A DNA stretch of 64,000 nt from Trichoplax sp. H2 (lineage: Eukaryota; Placozoa; Uniplacotomia; Trichoplacea). A program made the translations under genes and the position numbers. The notes under the pieces were generated by a model that saw only the letters and a list, made by a program, of their open reading frames with translations, was not told the DNA's origin and did not search any database. Below, piece by piece: positions 12,640 to 25,400 of this stretch (position 1 is its first letter; each line of letters opens with the position of its first letter). The DNA is taken from NCBI GenBank assembly GCA_003344405.1, contig NOWV01000102.1, positions 206,974 through 270,973 of the forward strand. Direction: 5' to 3'.

Positions 12640-14090
12640 TGTAATGAAATGAAATGTGTAGAGATCAAGCTACGAAACTTTAACAAACTTTGATTCTACT
12701 TTCGCTGCACTCCGGTCGACTTAACGCTAATACTTAGACACCAAATAAAATTTGGGGAAATAACCGAACAACAATTTATTTCAAAACAAAAATGGAGAGA
12801 AGTATAAACCGAACAACCGCACAAATACTTAGCTTTAAGTATTATTAAAATAAATGGCAGACTTAAAAACTGTCAACGACCAAACAACCTTTCAAAAAGA
12901 AGAACGTTTTAACTTACGACAATTCGACCCCGAAGGCCTTTTAAATTCAACAAGTTCTTCAAATAAAATCTTCTTCTACTCTCCCTCTAAATTTTCTAAT
13001 TGCACTATCATTTATAGGCTTCGTAGAGCCGTCAGAGGTATTTAAAACTAAACATTTGCTAACCAATCGCTCTTAAGATCCGTTTTACAAAACTACTTTG
13101 CACCATTTAAGAAAACAAAAACCATTCAAAGTTCAGACACAATTTACCCTACGATTCCCTTACAAAACACTATAAAAGTAATAAGCTAACTATAAAAATA
13201 CATCAAACTTCATTTCTAACATAATTTCTATCATTAATACACTATAAAAGTTTAAAAATCAATCTTTAAACATCAAGATTTACTCATAAAAACAACATTC
13301 TAACTACCTAACAATCAACACAACCTCTGCCAATTTCCATCTTATTTCCTATTTTCCTCACTAAATCTCCTAATGTGACTTCAAGTCACGTCATAAAATT
13401 CCAAAGTTTCAAATTTATAACAAAAAGTCCAAACCTCAAAAATCAACTCTTACGATATTTTTCACAAACAAAAATCCAAAAATTAAAACAGAAAAATTAT
13501 AATTCAGACATAAATTAAAAATAAACCCGACCGGTTCCGAAACAGGAAAATTATATCGGACACAAACCCGACCGGTCCCAGAATCCGAAAACTATATCGG
13601 ACACAAATCCGGAAAAATTCGGTTTTTATAAAGATCACAGTAATCGCTTATCAAAAAAAATCTATATGACTACTACGACTACTTTTCTGACATTAGTATC
13701 GCTTAGTATTCGCGAGTATTGACAGTTGATGTTTTAGCGTCAAATTGTACTGGAACTGTACGATTATAGACTACATTACAGTACTTTATCGTCATGTTAT
13801 AAATCCCCTTTCTCTAAGGATAAGGTTTTGCTACTAAGTCAAATTCCTTTACAATTTGAATAGACGATCAAACGCTGTTTCTTTAGATTAGGCATTTGCT
13901 CTATAGGGCTACTTCTATAGTAATCTATATAATACCTTGTAAAATAATGAAGAAGAAAAGATGGCGACATGATGATTTGGCAGGGTAAAACTTAAAGACA
14001 CTATCACTTTGTAGGTACATTCTATAGTAAAATAATACTAATTACATACTAAAAACTACAAAGGACTCTACTTTTAGTCCTTTTACTACA
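12640..14090. repeat. Dispersed repeat R, long copy (about 1.45 kb)
   Basis: Begins TGTAATGAAATG and ends TTTTACTACA. It matches 54951-55803 over both ends, but an internal block of roughly 0.5 kb (about 12786-13305) is missing there. Inside are two 41-bp tandem units with the core CCCGACCGGT starting at 13523 and 13564. The right end has a perfect 8-bp hairpin, AAAGGACT (14060-14067) with AGTCCTTT (14076-14083), seven bases before the border. Borders are weakly complementary (TGTA...TACA). I see no target duplication around this copy and no transposase or reverse transcriptase, so the class of mobile element is undetermined. A short open frame at 12854-13045 inside it has no recognisable motif. 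Confidence 0.65.
13523..13608. repeat. Two 41-bp tandem units inside repeat R
   Basis: Two consecutive units sharing CCCGACCGGT and a TATATCGGACACAAA segment. The short copy of the element (54951-55803) has a single degraded counterpart. Confidence 0.6.
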
Positions 14091-17000
14091 ATATTTAAGA
14101 AACTTTTGCAAACTTAAAAGTTGACATAAGGCAGACGTATTAAAATGGCCAAGCCTTATCCAGACAACAGCCAAGAAATAAATGCTGCAATACGAAAATC
14201 GTTTGATTTAATTCATCTTATTTTGTGAACTAGTCTATTTATACAATGTTTTAGACATTTTCAGAATGGCATAAAATGATTACATTTGACCTAGATATCA
14301 TTTTGGTCATTAACTAAAAATTAAAATTCAATAAAATCATTTCGCCAATTTAAATATCACGCTTTTTTAGCTCATTTTTTGAAAAACTGATATTATTTAA
14401 AAATGTTTATAAATAGCAGAGAGCCATGAACTACTGAAGGGCATTAGCTTTTTAAATTAAATCTAAAATGGACATCTGTTTTAAAAATTGTAACAAAATA
14501 ATTGATCTGAATAGACGTTTCTAATTTGATCTTATCCGATTTATAGATTTACAACATGGTACACGTACGCAATCTCTAAAATAGAGTGAGCAAGTTTACG
14601 TACCATTATTGCTATCAAGTGCTTGGTCCTATTTGTTATACAATTTTCGTCCATTATTAATAATACTAGTTTACATGCGTATGCTATTACTGATGTCATA
14701 TCTATAAAAATAATTAACCAGTACATGATCATTCAATGGAATTGGAATGGCCAAATAATTCCAATAATACAAAATACTTGTGACTAAAACAATAAAGCCA
14801 TATGCAATCTGCAATATATTATTAGACGTCAATGCCTTAAAAATTTTATATTTTAGAATTCTACAATTTATCAAGTAGATATTTAGATTAAAGTTATATT
14901 GGCTAACTTACAAAATATCATTTAATATCATTTAACTGCAAGACTAATTCATAATGGTACCTCTAACACTAGCAATCAAACCCTATTTCTTTAGTTTTGT
15001 TGCCTTATATTAATTTTTCAGGCGCTCATATTCTCGAACATTTTCATATTTTAAGCAGATATTTATTCCTATTAAGATCACTTTATTCGATATGCAAAGT
15101 TGCTTTTATGACTAAGTAATGAAATAATTACATATATGTATAATAATTGTATCTCTCCGACTTTCTAAGACTGGCAATTAATCACATCTTTTCTTGATTA
15201 ATCTATACGTTCGAGATTTATTATTCGATATTACATTTTAGAAGCGCCTTAAATCAATAATGTTCGAAGATATCATTGTCATTATACTACAATTTCTGAT
15301 TACCAAGTACAGTAAAATTTTTACTTTTCTCATCTTCGTATCCTTTTTCCATTTACCAGTATATACCTACCTTAAGTCTAGTCTATTTTTACCTTCAAAA
15401 ATATCTAACAAACTTTGCAGCTAACTCAAGTGTAGAAATGTCCATGTAAGTAAGCCTCAATATCACTTCATTTATTTCTATTTGATTAGATTTGATAGAG
15501 GTTAGTAGTACAGTGATTTATAGAATAATAGCCTAAAAAATAAAGGGCATACTCCAAACAATGGTGGTATTGGGGTTGTATTGGATCCGTCAATAAAATT
15601 AATACATTAATTCTCAATACACTGGAATTGCCCTTAAAATTTAGAGTGTAATTATAATACCGATAAATACTAAATAACATTAGAATAGATAATATTGACT
15701 CATTGCATTAGTAACAAGGGTCTAAGATGATGCCTGTATATATGCACAAAAAGTATAAGATTTACGAATACATTGGCTTTCTTACTTACTTCATCTCTAA
15801 CACAACGTATAGTATATGAATTCTTTTTATCCTTATTAGCCCGCTATACTGGTGTTACGGTATAAATACACCGTAAATGATACAGTATAAATTAAGTATT
15901 TATATCTAGGTAGATTTCTACCTATATAAGTCAGGTCGACTAAACTCTTACGATTTTGATTGGTGATCGCTAATATTGCTCATTAGTAGTTTATTTCTGT
16001 AATCTTTACGAGTGCATGGCGTTGCTCAAATTAGTTGAAATAAAGTAATAGTAGCTCGATGTTGTCAAGTTTAGCTGTGTAACTGCAGTCTAGAAAGGAA
16101 GCTCTAGGCCGAAACTAAAATAGTAGTTGACAGTAGCCACTTAGAAGAGCAGAATACTTTACGTCATCCTTTGTCAGCAGAGTAGCCCTTGAAAACTGGT
16201 TATATGCTTCTTTTCAGCATTATTGTAATACTTACTGCTTATTGGTAACCAGTTATAACGATGTTATGCTACAAAAATAAGTAATTATTGACCACTACAG
16301 TAATGAATACTATTGAATAATCTAGACAAAGTCATATACTGTGCGCGATATTTAATTTTATTAATCTTGTAATTAATCATACGAACAGAGCACAAACATT
16401 TAAATACTAGATAGTCTGTAGCTACCTAAATCGCAAAATATCTATATATCAATTTAGTAATAATATGCGATAATTTACGTAACATATAGAATACAAATTT
16501 TACTGCATTTAATATCTAAATTAACAATATAAATGCATATGATTGTGAAATAAATGAGTTATTGCTTCAGAAGCATGTCGCCGTCTCCTCATGAAATATG
16601 TATACCAATAAATCAGTTAACTATGGAGCTCGGCCGAGAACTTGAGTTGAATTCTCATAAATCGCTTGGATAGACACTAAAAATCCTAGAAAGAGCTGCC
16701 CAATTAATTGGACTATACGTTTCAGAGTTATTTTTATCTTAATTCAGTAGTAATTTCAATTGATCATCTAACTTATATATGACAATTTTAAGATTTACAT
16801 ACGCATATAGTGATCACGATGCTTTGCTAAAAAATTCCTTTACTTAACTAATTTCAATTTGGCATTTCTCACCTAGACATTATAGTTAATCTGATGCTCT
16901 TTAAGGAGGTTATAACCATTTCAGTAGTTGGAATAAAATATTTTAATATTTGCTTGATTAAAAGAATTTTGACTATTGGAACAGATAATTTTAATTGTAA

Positions 17001-18933
17001 GGGCCTAATTTTTATATAGAATATACTTTCAGTTAATCTTTTATTCCAGCTTAGGTTAAAGGCAATATCAACAGTTTATATACAAGAAATTTTAAATTCG
17101 CTTAAGCAAAAACAGCATTCTTTCTCTGACTACTATGTTGATCATAGTACAAAGGATATATTATCTTAACAATTATATAAATCTTTTTTAAAATATTACC
17201 TTAAACAATGCTAGAGTGCATACAGCGCAAATTCTAAGTTTGTTAAGAGCTTTCATCAATATTATTTTTATGTCACAGCATTATGAAAATAGGAATATGC
17301 CTTTCTATATTTGAAACTATTATTCAATTTTAATTCATTACCAATTTCAATAATTGCATTGTCCAACAAGTTTAGGATTCCTATCGAAGGCAGTGTAGCC
17401 TGTATGAATGTCAAGTTGATGAAAATTTCTCAATAGATTGATCACGTAAACACTAATGATATGGTATAATAAGACTCGCCTACAGCTACAATATTTGCAT
17501 TAACACAGAATTTCGTACATAATACTTTATATATATATACACTAGTCCAATGGATGTATTCTTCAGCCAAAATAATCTAATTTATTAAAGATTGGTTTCT
17601 TTTATTGCTGCATTAAAATTAAAAATACTAAAATTTTGTAGGGTAACTCCAGCTAAAATGGAAGTAATAGCGGCAGTATAATCATAAATTTACGATAAGA
17701 TGTGAGGAACTAAAGTAGTCTTAAAACTAACATCATCATTTAGAGCATTTATAACTTGAACAGTCCAAATTACGTAAACCAGTCTTGTCCGTTTATGCTG
17801 AATGCGAGCTTTCAGTAAAATTGCTGCCGGAAACATTACCAAATGCCGCTTGCATGAAAATTAATCAATTTATAAACTATACCGAGATTACAAATGAAGA
17901 TTTAAAGCTGGATTAAAATGATAAAAATACCCAAAATTGGTTTGTCAATCCGATTTAGCATTCTCATTATGATCAAATTATTATACCTATGGGAAGTTAC
18001 GCTAATAAAATAAATAGGAGCATTTTACCCAAGTAAAAATACCAGATGAAGGTTTATATTATCTATTACAACAAAATTGAATAATATTAAATCTAAGGTA
18101 AGATCTTGGATTTTAAAAAATTGCGTGATCTACTTGTATCTAGTTACTGTAGTTACCACATCAGGATGCCATGACGATAAATAACGCGATTTATAGGTAT
18201 GCAGCATGAAACTGAAGTCATTATTTCAATCTAGACGTACTTAATATATTTATCAAGGTTGTCAACCTTTTCAAACTGATTTACAGCCAATCATCATCCT
18301 ATTTTAAATTCTCCTCGACTATTTTTAATCAATTAATAAAGAAATTAATATTCACCAATCGTCACTTCTCTTGGATAAATGGTCTGTAATTATACGTATG
18401 TTTTTCTGCATCAACACCTGCCATGGTGGTTTATTTATAGGGGAAACTATTGAAATGAAGATGAATAGTTCAATTGAAAAATTACGTTAACATTTAATTC
18501 TCTTGCCTATATGATCATAGTCAATCTATCATTGGCATAATAATCTGGTTATGTAGCTAATTAATTGCTCGCTATTATTATATCATCACCATGTAAATAT
18601 TATACCCAATCTTCTATGGAATGTCAATTGAACTGAAAGAAATTAAAATAATTCTTTTCTTCTAAATGAAAGGATAAAGCGCTATCCACTCTCATCAAGG
18701 ATTCATTTAGAACTGTTTGCCTGCTAATTGTGATATTCCATGCGCAGTTGTCATCGATCCGCTGATAGAATAATTTAAGCAAGTTAAGATGCAATTTAAT
18801 CATGTTGAGCAAAAAACATTTCCTTAATATTTTAGGCACGGATGTAACATATTTTTTAAAGGCATTATCCCGATATCATTTAGATAAATCATTCTTGGAG
18901 CCGTATTGAATCACCATTTATTTCTTCTACAAC
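14091..18933. other. AT-rich spacer upstream of GPCR 2
   Basis: No gene could be supported. A short inverted repeat TAGGTAGA/TCTACCTA lies near 15906-15923 and a short TA run near 17526-17540. Open frames of 60-71 codons on the minus strand near 14541-14874, 15486-15680 and 18624-18839 are AT-rich and match no motif. Confidence 0.45.
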
Positions 18934-20043
18934 ATGTCGAAGTTCGAAGGTTATAATTTAACTAACCATTTTACGACGACTTCATCATCACTTGCTGCTA
19001 ATTCTTCAATACTTCCATTTACTTGGTCGCTACATTATAATATTCCGATCTTAACCCTATTCTTTAGCATCGTCATGATTTTTGCAGTGACTGGTAATCT
19101 ATTCTCTCTGATAACTATCTATCGTTCGGTCTCATTGCATACTATCAATAATATGTTCATCTTTAACTTGGCCGTCGTCGATTTACTCAGTAGTCTATTA
19201 GTAATACCTTTAGGTTTGGCCGTTGTCAGTAGTCAATCACATTTCAGTAATACATTATGCCAAATTCAAGGTTTCTTGCTTATGTTTTTAAATACCACTT
19301 CATTAATGACAACAACTCTCATCAGCATTGATCGAGTTATTGCTGTAACGAAGCCATATTATTATGCAGCTATTGCTAAATTTCATGCTATGATCGCTTT
19401 AATAGCGGGAATTTGGATATTATCCATCCTCTTTGCAACACTACCTCTACTACATTTACAACATTATGGCTTCGGCTATTATACTCTTGTCTACATCTGC
19501 TGGATTAATATCCACGATTATGACGCAAATTTTGTTATTGCTATCGCGGCGATCTGTTTGATCTTGTTTAGTATGATGGCCATCATAATAAGTTATACAA
19601 TCATATTTTGTATCGCTTGTAATAAAGTTGCCAACCAATTGAGACCAAATGGTTATGGCGATGTGATGAAATCAGTTCGTACCACAGCAATTATTGTCGG
19701 TACGAATTTACTCTTTTGGTTGCCATTTGTTACTGCCTGTATTATCGAAATTAAAGATGGACACTACCATCGGAGAGATCCTGACTTTGATGAAACATTA
19801 TTCAAGGTAGCTTATTTAGCACCCTTTGGCAGTGCTGCTAGTAATCCAATCATTTATATTACCACTAATGGCGTCTTGCGCCTTAAATTTCAAAAATTAT
19901 TTCAATTTAAAACAAGCTTGCAGCCTCTTCGAAAACGAACCGCAATTTCTCCAAGCCGACGTAACAACTCTACGGCTGCTTGTATAGTAGAGCAAATTAA
20001 CAGTCTTAACGATTCGTATCGTCCAGATGATGAGAATCAATAG
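18934..20043 (+). CDS. Rhodopsin-like (class A) GPCR 2, intronless
   Basis: A 369-residue seven-helix receptor, the longest of the six. The N-terminus of about 35 residues carries sequons N8 and N23. Approximate helices: TM1 36-63 (G54-N55), TM2 72-97 (N78, D83), TM3 108-136 (C109, D133-R134-V135), TM4 150-173 (W161), TM5 199-229 (Y221, no proline), TM6 247-272 (F261-W262-L263-P264), TM7 287-311 (N304-P305-I-I-Y308). C189 in loop 2 is expected to bridge to C109. Position 6.44 is N258. The cytoplasmic tail of about 55 residues is basic and Ser/Thr-rich (around 332-346) and ends acidic. The start ATG follows a plausible context and gives a complete receptor. It belongs to the subgroup with KS[IV]RTTAxIVGTN in TM6 together with GPCRs 3 and 6. 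Ligand and G-protein class cannot be inferred. Confidence 0.95.
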   Translation: MSKFEGYNLTNHFTTTSSSLAANSSILPFTWSLHYNIPILTLFFSIVMIFAVTGNLFSLITIYRSVSLHTINNMFIFNLAVVDLLSSLLVIPLGLAVVSSQSHFSNTLCQIQGFLLMFLNTTSLMTTTLISIDRVIAVTKPYYYAAIAKFHAMIALIAGIWILSILFATLPLLHLQHYGFGYYTLVYICWINIHDYDANFVIAIAAICLILFSMMAIIISYTIIFCIACNKVANQLRPNGYGDVMKSVRTTAIIVGTNLLFWLPFVTACIIEIKDGHYHRRDPDFDETLFKVAYLAPFGSAASNPIIYITTNGVLRLKFQKLFQFKTSLQPLRKRTAISPSRRNNSTAACIVEQINSLNDSYRPDDENQ

Positions 20044-21211
20044 TAAAAAGCAATTTCTTCCATACAAATTAATTCCCATCCCTTAGGTTCATATTATTTT
20101 CATTCTATTTTCTACGCTAAGCATATTGTACAGTAGCAATAGACTTTAGAGATATTTTTCCATTACTGTATTTAAGGTAACAAAATTAACGTACCGCTCG
20201 ATCAAAGGAGTTTTCAACTCATTTACGGACTCTTTGATGCCAAAGATTGGCTAGTCTATGTATATGCACTTGACGAAGAATTTTTGCAAGCACAATTAAG
20301 TAGTAGGATTTAACCTCATCGATTCCGAAATGCTTCGTTTATCTCCTCCTGAATTCATTACATGTCCAACAGTGGACTTTATTGACGAATTTTAAATTCA
20401 AAAAAACTATTATCCTAGAACTATTTTTTATTGAACCACCAAATGCCAAAATTATCTCATTAGTTTTAATACGCAAATTAAAATATCGAAGAAGAGCATT
20501 AATAACCATTTTAATTGGGCATTAATTTAAAGTTAAATGTGAGTTCCAATCAGTAAATACTTTATAAAAAGAAGATAATTACCGAAATCAACTATAGCTT
20601 CTCATCTTTGATAACGATGATATAAATTATATATTTACTTCTGTCCCGTATCATGTCACACTTCTACATTAATGAATTAGAAAAAAAGATGAAATGAGTA
20701 TAGATCATTAATTCAATTTATTCTCGACACAATATTTAAACTTTCACATTGAGCTAATCATCAATAATTTTAAAATAGTTACCATAACTGTTGAACAATT
20801 TCTCTACTGCGGGTACATAGTCTCATGTAGGCGATCTGTCCAAGTAATTCTTGTAAATAGTTTTGCTTTTCCTGTTAGGATATTTTGTTAATAATTAATT
20901 AACCAGAACTGATTTTGAATATTTTTCCTTACAAATTGTATAATCTTCACCGGTAATATAAAAACGACAGATGGAACTTTTTGCACATAAAGTACATAAA
21001 GAACACCATCGAAGTAAACTGAATATTTACTGTGATCAATGCGGAAGATGCATCTCTTGACAATCGTTATATAACTGTACACCAATTCAGTCTTATAAAT
21101 ATTCATGTCTTTTCTGTGGATGTCACTGTTGTATGACTCAATTGCAATAAACGCTATATGAGATCATGAAGATATAACTCAAAATTATTATCTCTTGCCA
21201 TGTGAGATCTG
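20044..21211. other. AT-rich spacer
   Basis: No gene, RNA or repeat could be supported between GPCR 2 and the duplicated segment that starts near 21212. Confidence 0.5.
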
Positions 21212-22017
21212 TTTCAAATTAAGGGAAATAGCAAGACTATAACTACCGACGTGCATATCAATCATAAAATAATTGCAGTCAATCAAGCAGTATTAATTTA
21301 GAAACACAAATTGCAACGACTTTAGTGCTTCTCTATACTAAATTAAATTTTAATTCTTTATTAATACGCAACTGTACTGTGTATAGCAACAACATATTTA
21401 GGTAGATCCATTTATATAGGTTGCAACCGCAATTACGACACAGGAACTGTTTCTAACAGCAGTGAAACATAGATACCAAAACTAGAACTCTTTTTATTGT
21501 AAAAATTTACTCCTTGTTATATCTTCTATCTATCCTGGCAAGTAGCTATAGAGCATACGCGTAAAAATTTTATAAAAATAAACAATATTAACTGTCCGTA
21601 TTCTTACATCAATAACACACTATCCGACATCTTTAGGCTATAATCAAATTATATTGATCTCTTGATATGCAAAGTCTACTTTAAACTAAGCAAATAGCAA
21701 TATGATAACCGTCATTGTACCTTGTAATCGAAAACAATCACTACCGATTAAGCAATGTTAATTCAGAAACGCAAATTGCAACTAGCCTAGTGTTTTTTCT
21801 GTTCTAAATTAATTTAAATTTTTTTGTATTTTAATTATCTATTAAGTGCATAACTATACCGTGTATAGTAACGATATATTTATGTTAAATCCGTTTTTAC
21901 ACGTTACGACCACTATTTCAACACAGGAACTACTCCTAGTAGCAGTGAAACATAAAAATCAGGACTAGAACTCTCTCTATTATAAAAAGCTACTCGCTGT
22001 TATATCTTCTATCTATC
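21212..22017. repeat. Diverged direct duplication (two units of about 330 bp)
   Basis: Units at about 21212-21534 and 21680-22017 share many words in the same order: TTCAGAAACGCAAATTGCAA-like start, GTGTATAG, ACACAGGAACT, GCAGTGAAACAT, and a common end TTATATCTTCTATCTATC. They are clearly diverged, so the duplication is old. No coding content was seen. The right border lies 12 bp before a solo LTR. Confidence 0.65.
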
Positions 22018-22028
22018 AACAATATTAG

Positions 22029-22457
22029 TGTCACAAACCAACTTCGTGGCAAAGATAACGTAAAACAAATCTCTAAATTACTATTGTCTCCGGGATTCAG
22101 TAACCCTTAACTATCTCACAAGAATTTAGACGCCTTTGATTCTACGTTAAACTCAACTAGACAATTGAGAACTACTTTATTCAACTATCTGACGGGCTTA
22201 TATACCCATTTACAGCAGCTAACATTCACGAGTCATCTTGGTGAGAACATCTACTAACTAATTTTTCACAGTCGGACTACAACATGTCCATTCACAGAAT
22301 CATTTCAGTGCACATTACCGCACAGCATTAAATTTACTGTAACACATTTATAATTAGAGTAATTCCTATTGTAAGTAACTAGTTGTAATATATTATAACT
22401 ATATTATATTCACCAAATTTAGATAGCTATTTCTTCACAGGAGTTCGTACCGTGACA
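22029..22457 (-). mobile_element. Solo LTR, family B (429 bp)
   Basis: Starts TGTCACAAACC and ends GTACCGTGACA, with an exact 5-bp target duplication ATTAG (22024-22028, 22458-22462). On the minus strand it has TATATAAG followed about 22 bp later by AATAAA. Its sequence agrees with the copies at 35572, 45024 and 50432. It shows a few private changes and a small deletion near the middle, so it is slightly older than those copies. Confidence 0.8.
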
Positions 22458-22462
22458 ATTAG

Positions 22463-25400
22463 CTATCGTCAATTCTTTAATCAAAATTGTATAACTTTAG
22501 GCTATACTTTGAAATCCGTTAGAACACGATCTGACCGTTGAGCTAACTCATAAATTCGGTATCTGACTCATTCACTTGCTCTTATTCGAAAATAAATTAG
22601 TTTTATAATTCTAGATTTACTATTATCCTACATATACGTCCTGTAACATAATTATCTGCCGCAATATAAGTAATATGATATAATGATATACCTTTACTAT
22701 ACAGACCACGAGTCATAATAATTCGTTTTACTACTACATGGTATCTAAATTGTCCCAAATTTTAAAGACCATTTTAATTATCATGATCTTAAAGTTGGAA
22801 AAAATATAAAGTTCGTTTTAATTGTCATTACAAATATGAAAATTTTCACTTTTCTGGATGCTGTTAATCTTAGCATTAAGTATCTATCATTCTTGCGTTA
22901 ATCGACATTATTTCACATGCTTGTGCTGATGACGTTTCATAAGAATAATTAAAGTCTAAAGAAATAAATTGAAAATCAGCTAATTTAATTTGCTCAACAT
23001 AGTAATAATTTTCAATTCTACCGTTGTCATCATTATACCCTAAACATACCTTGTCAACATTTAACTTTTTTCTTTTTATGTAACAAAGCGAACACTACAC
23101 TTTTTGTGCAAGTCATTAATGCTAGGTAGATATAACATCAGGAAGTTTATCAATAATGTACGAGTACATTAGCTGCGCTAATGTTTCATTAAGTACTTCT
23201 GAAGATCAACAGTCAATTTAGGGTATGATTATTTAATGTGTCTACTAGAGTAATATTTCTGAAATTGACCATTAGCATTAGCCTACTTCAGAAAAATATT
23301 TTTAGCTTTTAGGAGGCCCTCTCCTAAAAGCTAATATAGATAAATAATTATTTTAATTTTCACTGTAACATCCTCTACAAGATTATACATTTTGCTACGA
23401 CGGTATTCATAAAAAATAACTTTAAAGACATAATTTGAAGTCCTGATAGTTTTATTCATTCGAAAAGGCAATAGCTTTTAGCTTAACTTATCAACCGTGT
23501 ACCGTACAAGCATCAAAGCAACAGATTAGAGTAAATCGTTGTAAACTACATAGATGGAATTCTTTGATTTCAGTTAATACTTTTAATTTTTTCGCAAGAG
23601 TAATTTTCCCTGTTTATCAATATTAAGAACGTTTATTTTAATACATTTGGCAAAAAAAGGACCTTTAAGATACCATTTTAAGGGCGTCCGCTTTTTTCTG
23701 GCGATATTTTGTTAAACGTGAAGCCCAAAATGTCGTTAGTATATATCGGTATACGTGTATTACGAGCAACACTTTAATATTTAACGATTTTTCATCAGTG
23801 ATCTAACAGAAATTAATTATTCGTAAATGAATTTATTGTCAAATGAAGAGCCTTCCAAAGTGGAGCATACGTATAGTTGTTGAACCAAAATACCGCAACC
23901 TTCAGTTTTTAATACCAAACTACAAGCAATTACAGTCTAAAGTTTCTGGGCTTGCCGACTAATTACTGATAACTAGTTATAAATTTACGGTAATGAAAGT
24001 GAAAAAATTGGTGTAATTCATGTTATCATATGAATAATTTAAAATCTCCGTATTCAAATATCCGGAAATTAAATTCATTTTTTTAATTTTATTCTGTATA
24101 CAAATTTCATTTTTCCTATTTTTTATTGGCAAACTCAAGAATCTAATGAACCTGACCACAATTCCTTGGATTGTATTCCTAATAATGGTTGTATTCAATG
24201 AGCCTTACTAACGGTATATTTTCCATCTATTAAATATACAGCAAGAGATTGACACAACTTGAGATGCTACGTAATATTTCTTTAGGACCAGGAGAATACT
24301 ATCCTACTCCAGCACCCCTATATAGCAATTAGAGTCACAAAAGAGAATAATAAAATTAAAGAATTATGTTAATAGAACAACATTGCAACCTCTATACGGA
24401 AATTTCCGTATCTAACTAAGTCGAAAATAATAACAAATATTTAATTATAGTAGAACGGCGCTATCATTCCTGTGTAAAAGTATTTTTATCATCAGGTGCG
24501 GATTAAATTTTACACAACTTAATTTTATTTCTATACCAACCTATATTATCAACTCTTTAAAACTCATTATTCTTAGCGGCTAAAATTTTAGTATATTTAA
24601 TGAATCCAGGTAATTAATATATAAGTATGTATTTTATTTTTATCAGATAATAAATTTATTTTGATTCGGTTTTTTTACTTGTCAATGTATTAATTTGCTT
24701 AGTCTTAATTGGCGATATCTAGAGATCTCAGCTTGCATTTTGTCGTAATTTTATTATAGTCTTTATAATATAAAAACCCCAGCAGTATTAATTCTATCTC
24801 TGTATGGCTTAAAGTACATCAACATTGTTTCGATAAATCTATAGTCAAGATGGTTTGGGTAAAAATAAACACAAATGCGACTAGATTAAACCTTAAATTC
24901 GTTATTATAAATGAGGATTTCATTATGATTTTATGGCGTTATTCTCAATAAATTTTATAGCACCTCTAAAGTAAACAATAATAGCTACGTTAGTAAATGA
25001 TTGTGATTGGTTTTATCGGAACTTAATAAAGAGAATAAATCTCAAGTTCCAGGTAAAAATAAAGTAGTAAAATCATGAATGATTATCAATTAAGCTTATT
25101 TCAGATTTGTTTAAGATTTCGGGTAAGCGAAAATGCCAACAGATTAACAGAGTTTTAAGCATTAACACAAAATAGACCGTCCGAGTTCAAATTTATGGCA
25201 GGTTCTTGAATTTTAAAAGTAGATTTAAATTTTATACTTTCTAGATCATTTATGGTAGTATCAGTAGATCTCAATGCAATCTATGAGTACATGCTAATTT
25301 CTCTGTTAGCGATATTCGAAGTAATTGGTAGAAAAGTAATATAATTCTGCCTCAGTGTGTTTCATAACTTTCCTACCACAATTGATATTACCTCAGCTAC

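Noticed and set aside
22029-22457. MITE or other short-TIR DNA transposon
   Set aside because: The TGTCAC/GTGACA ends could be TIRs, but 5-bp duplications, TG...CA borders and the TATA-then-AATAAA order in all three families fit LTRs better; kept as the alternative.
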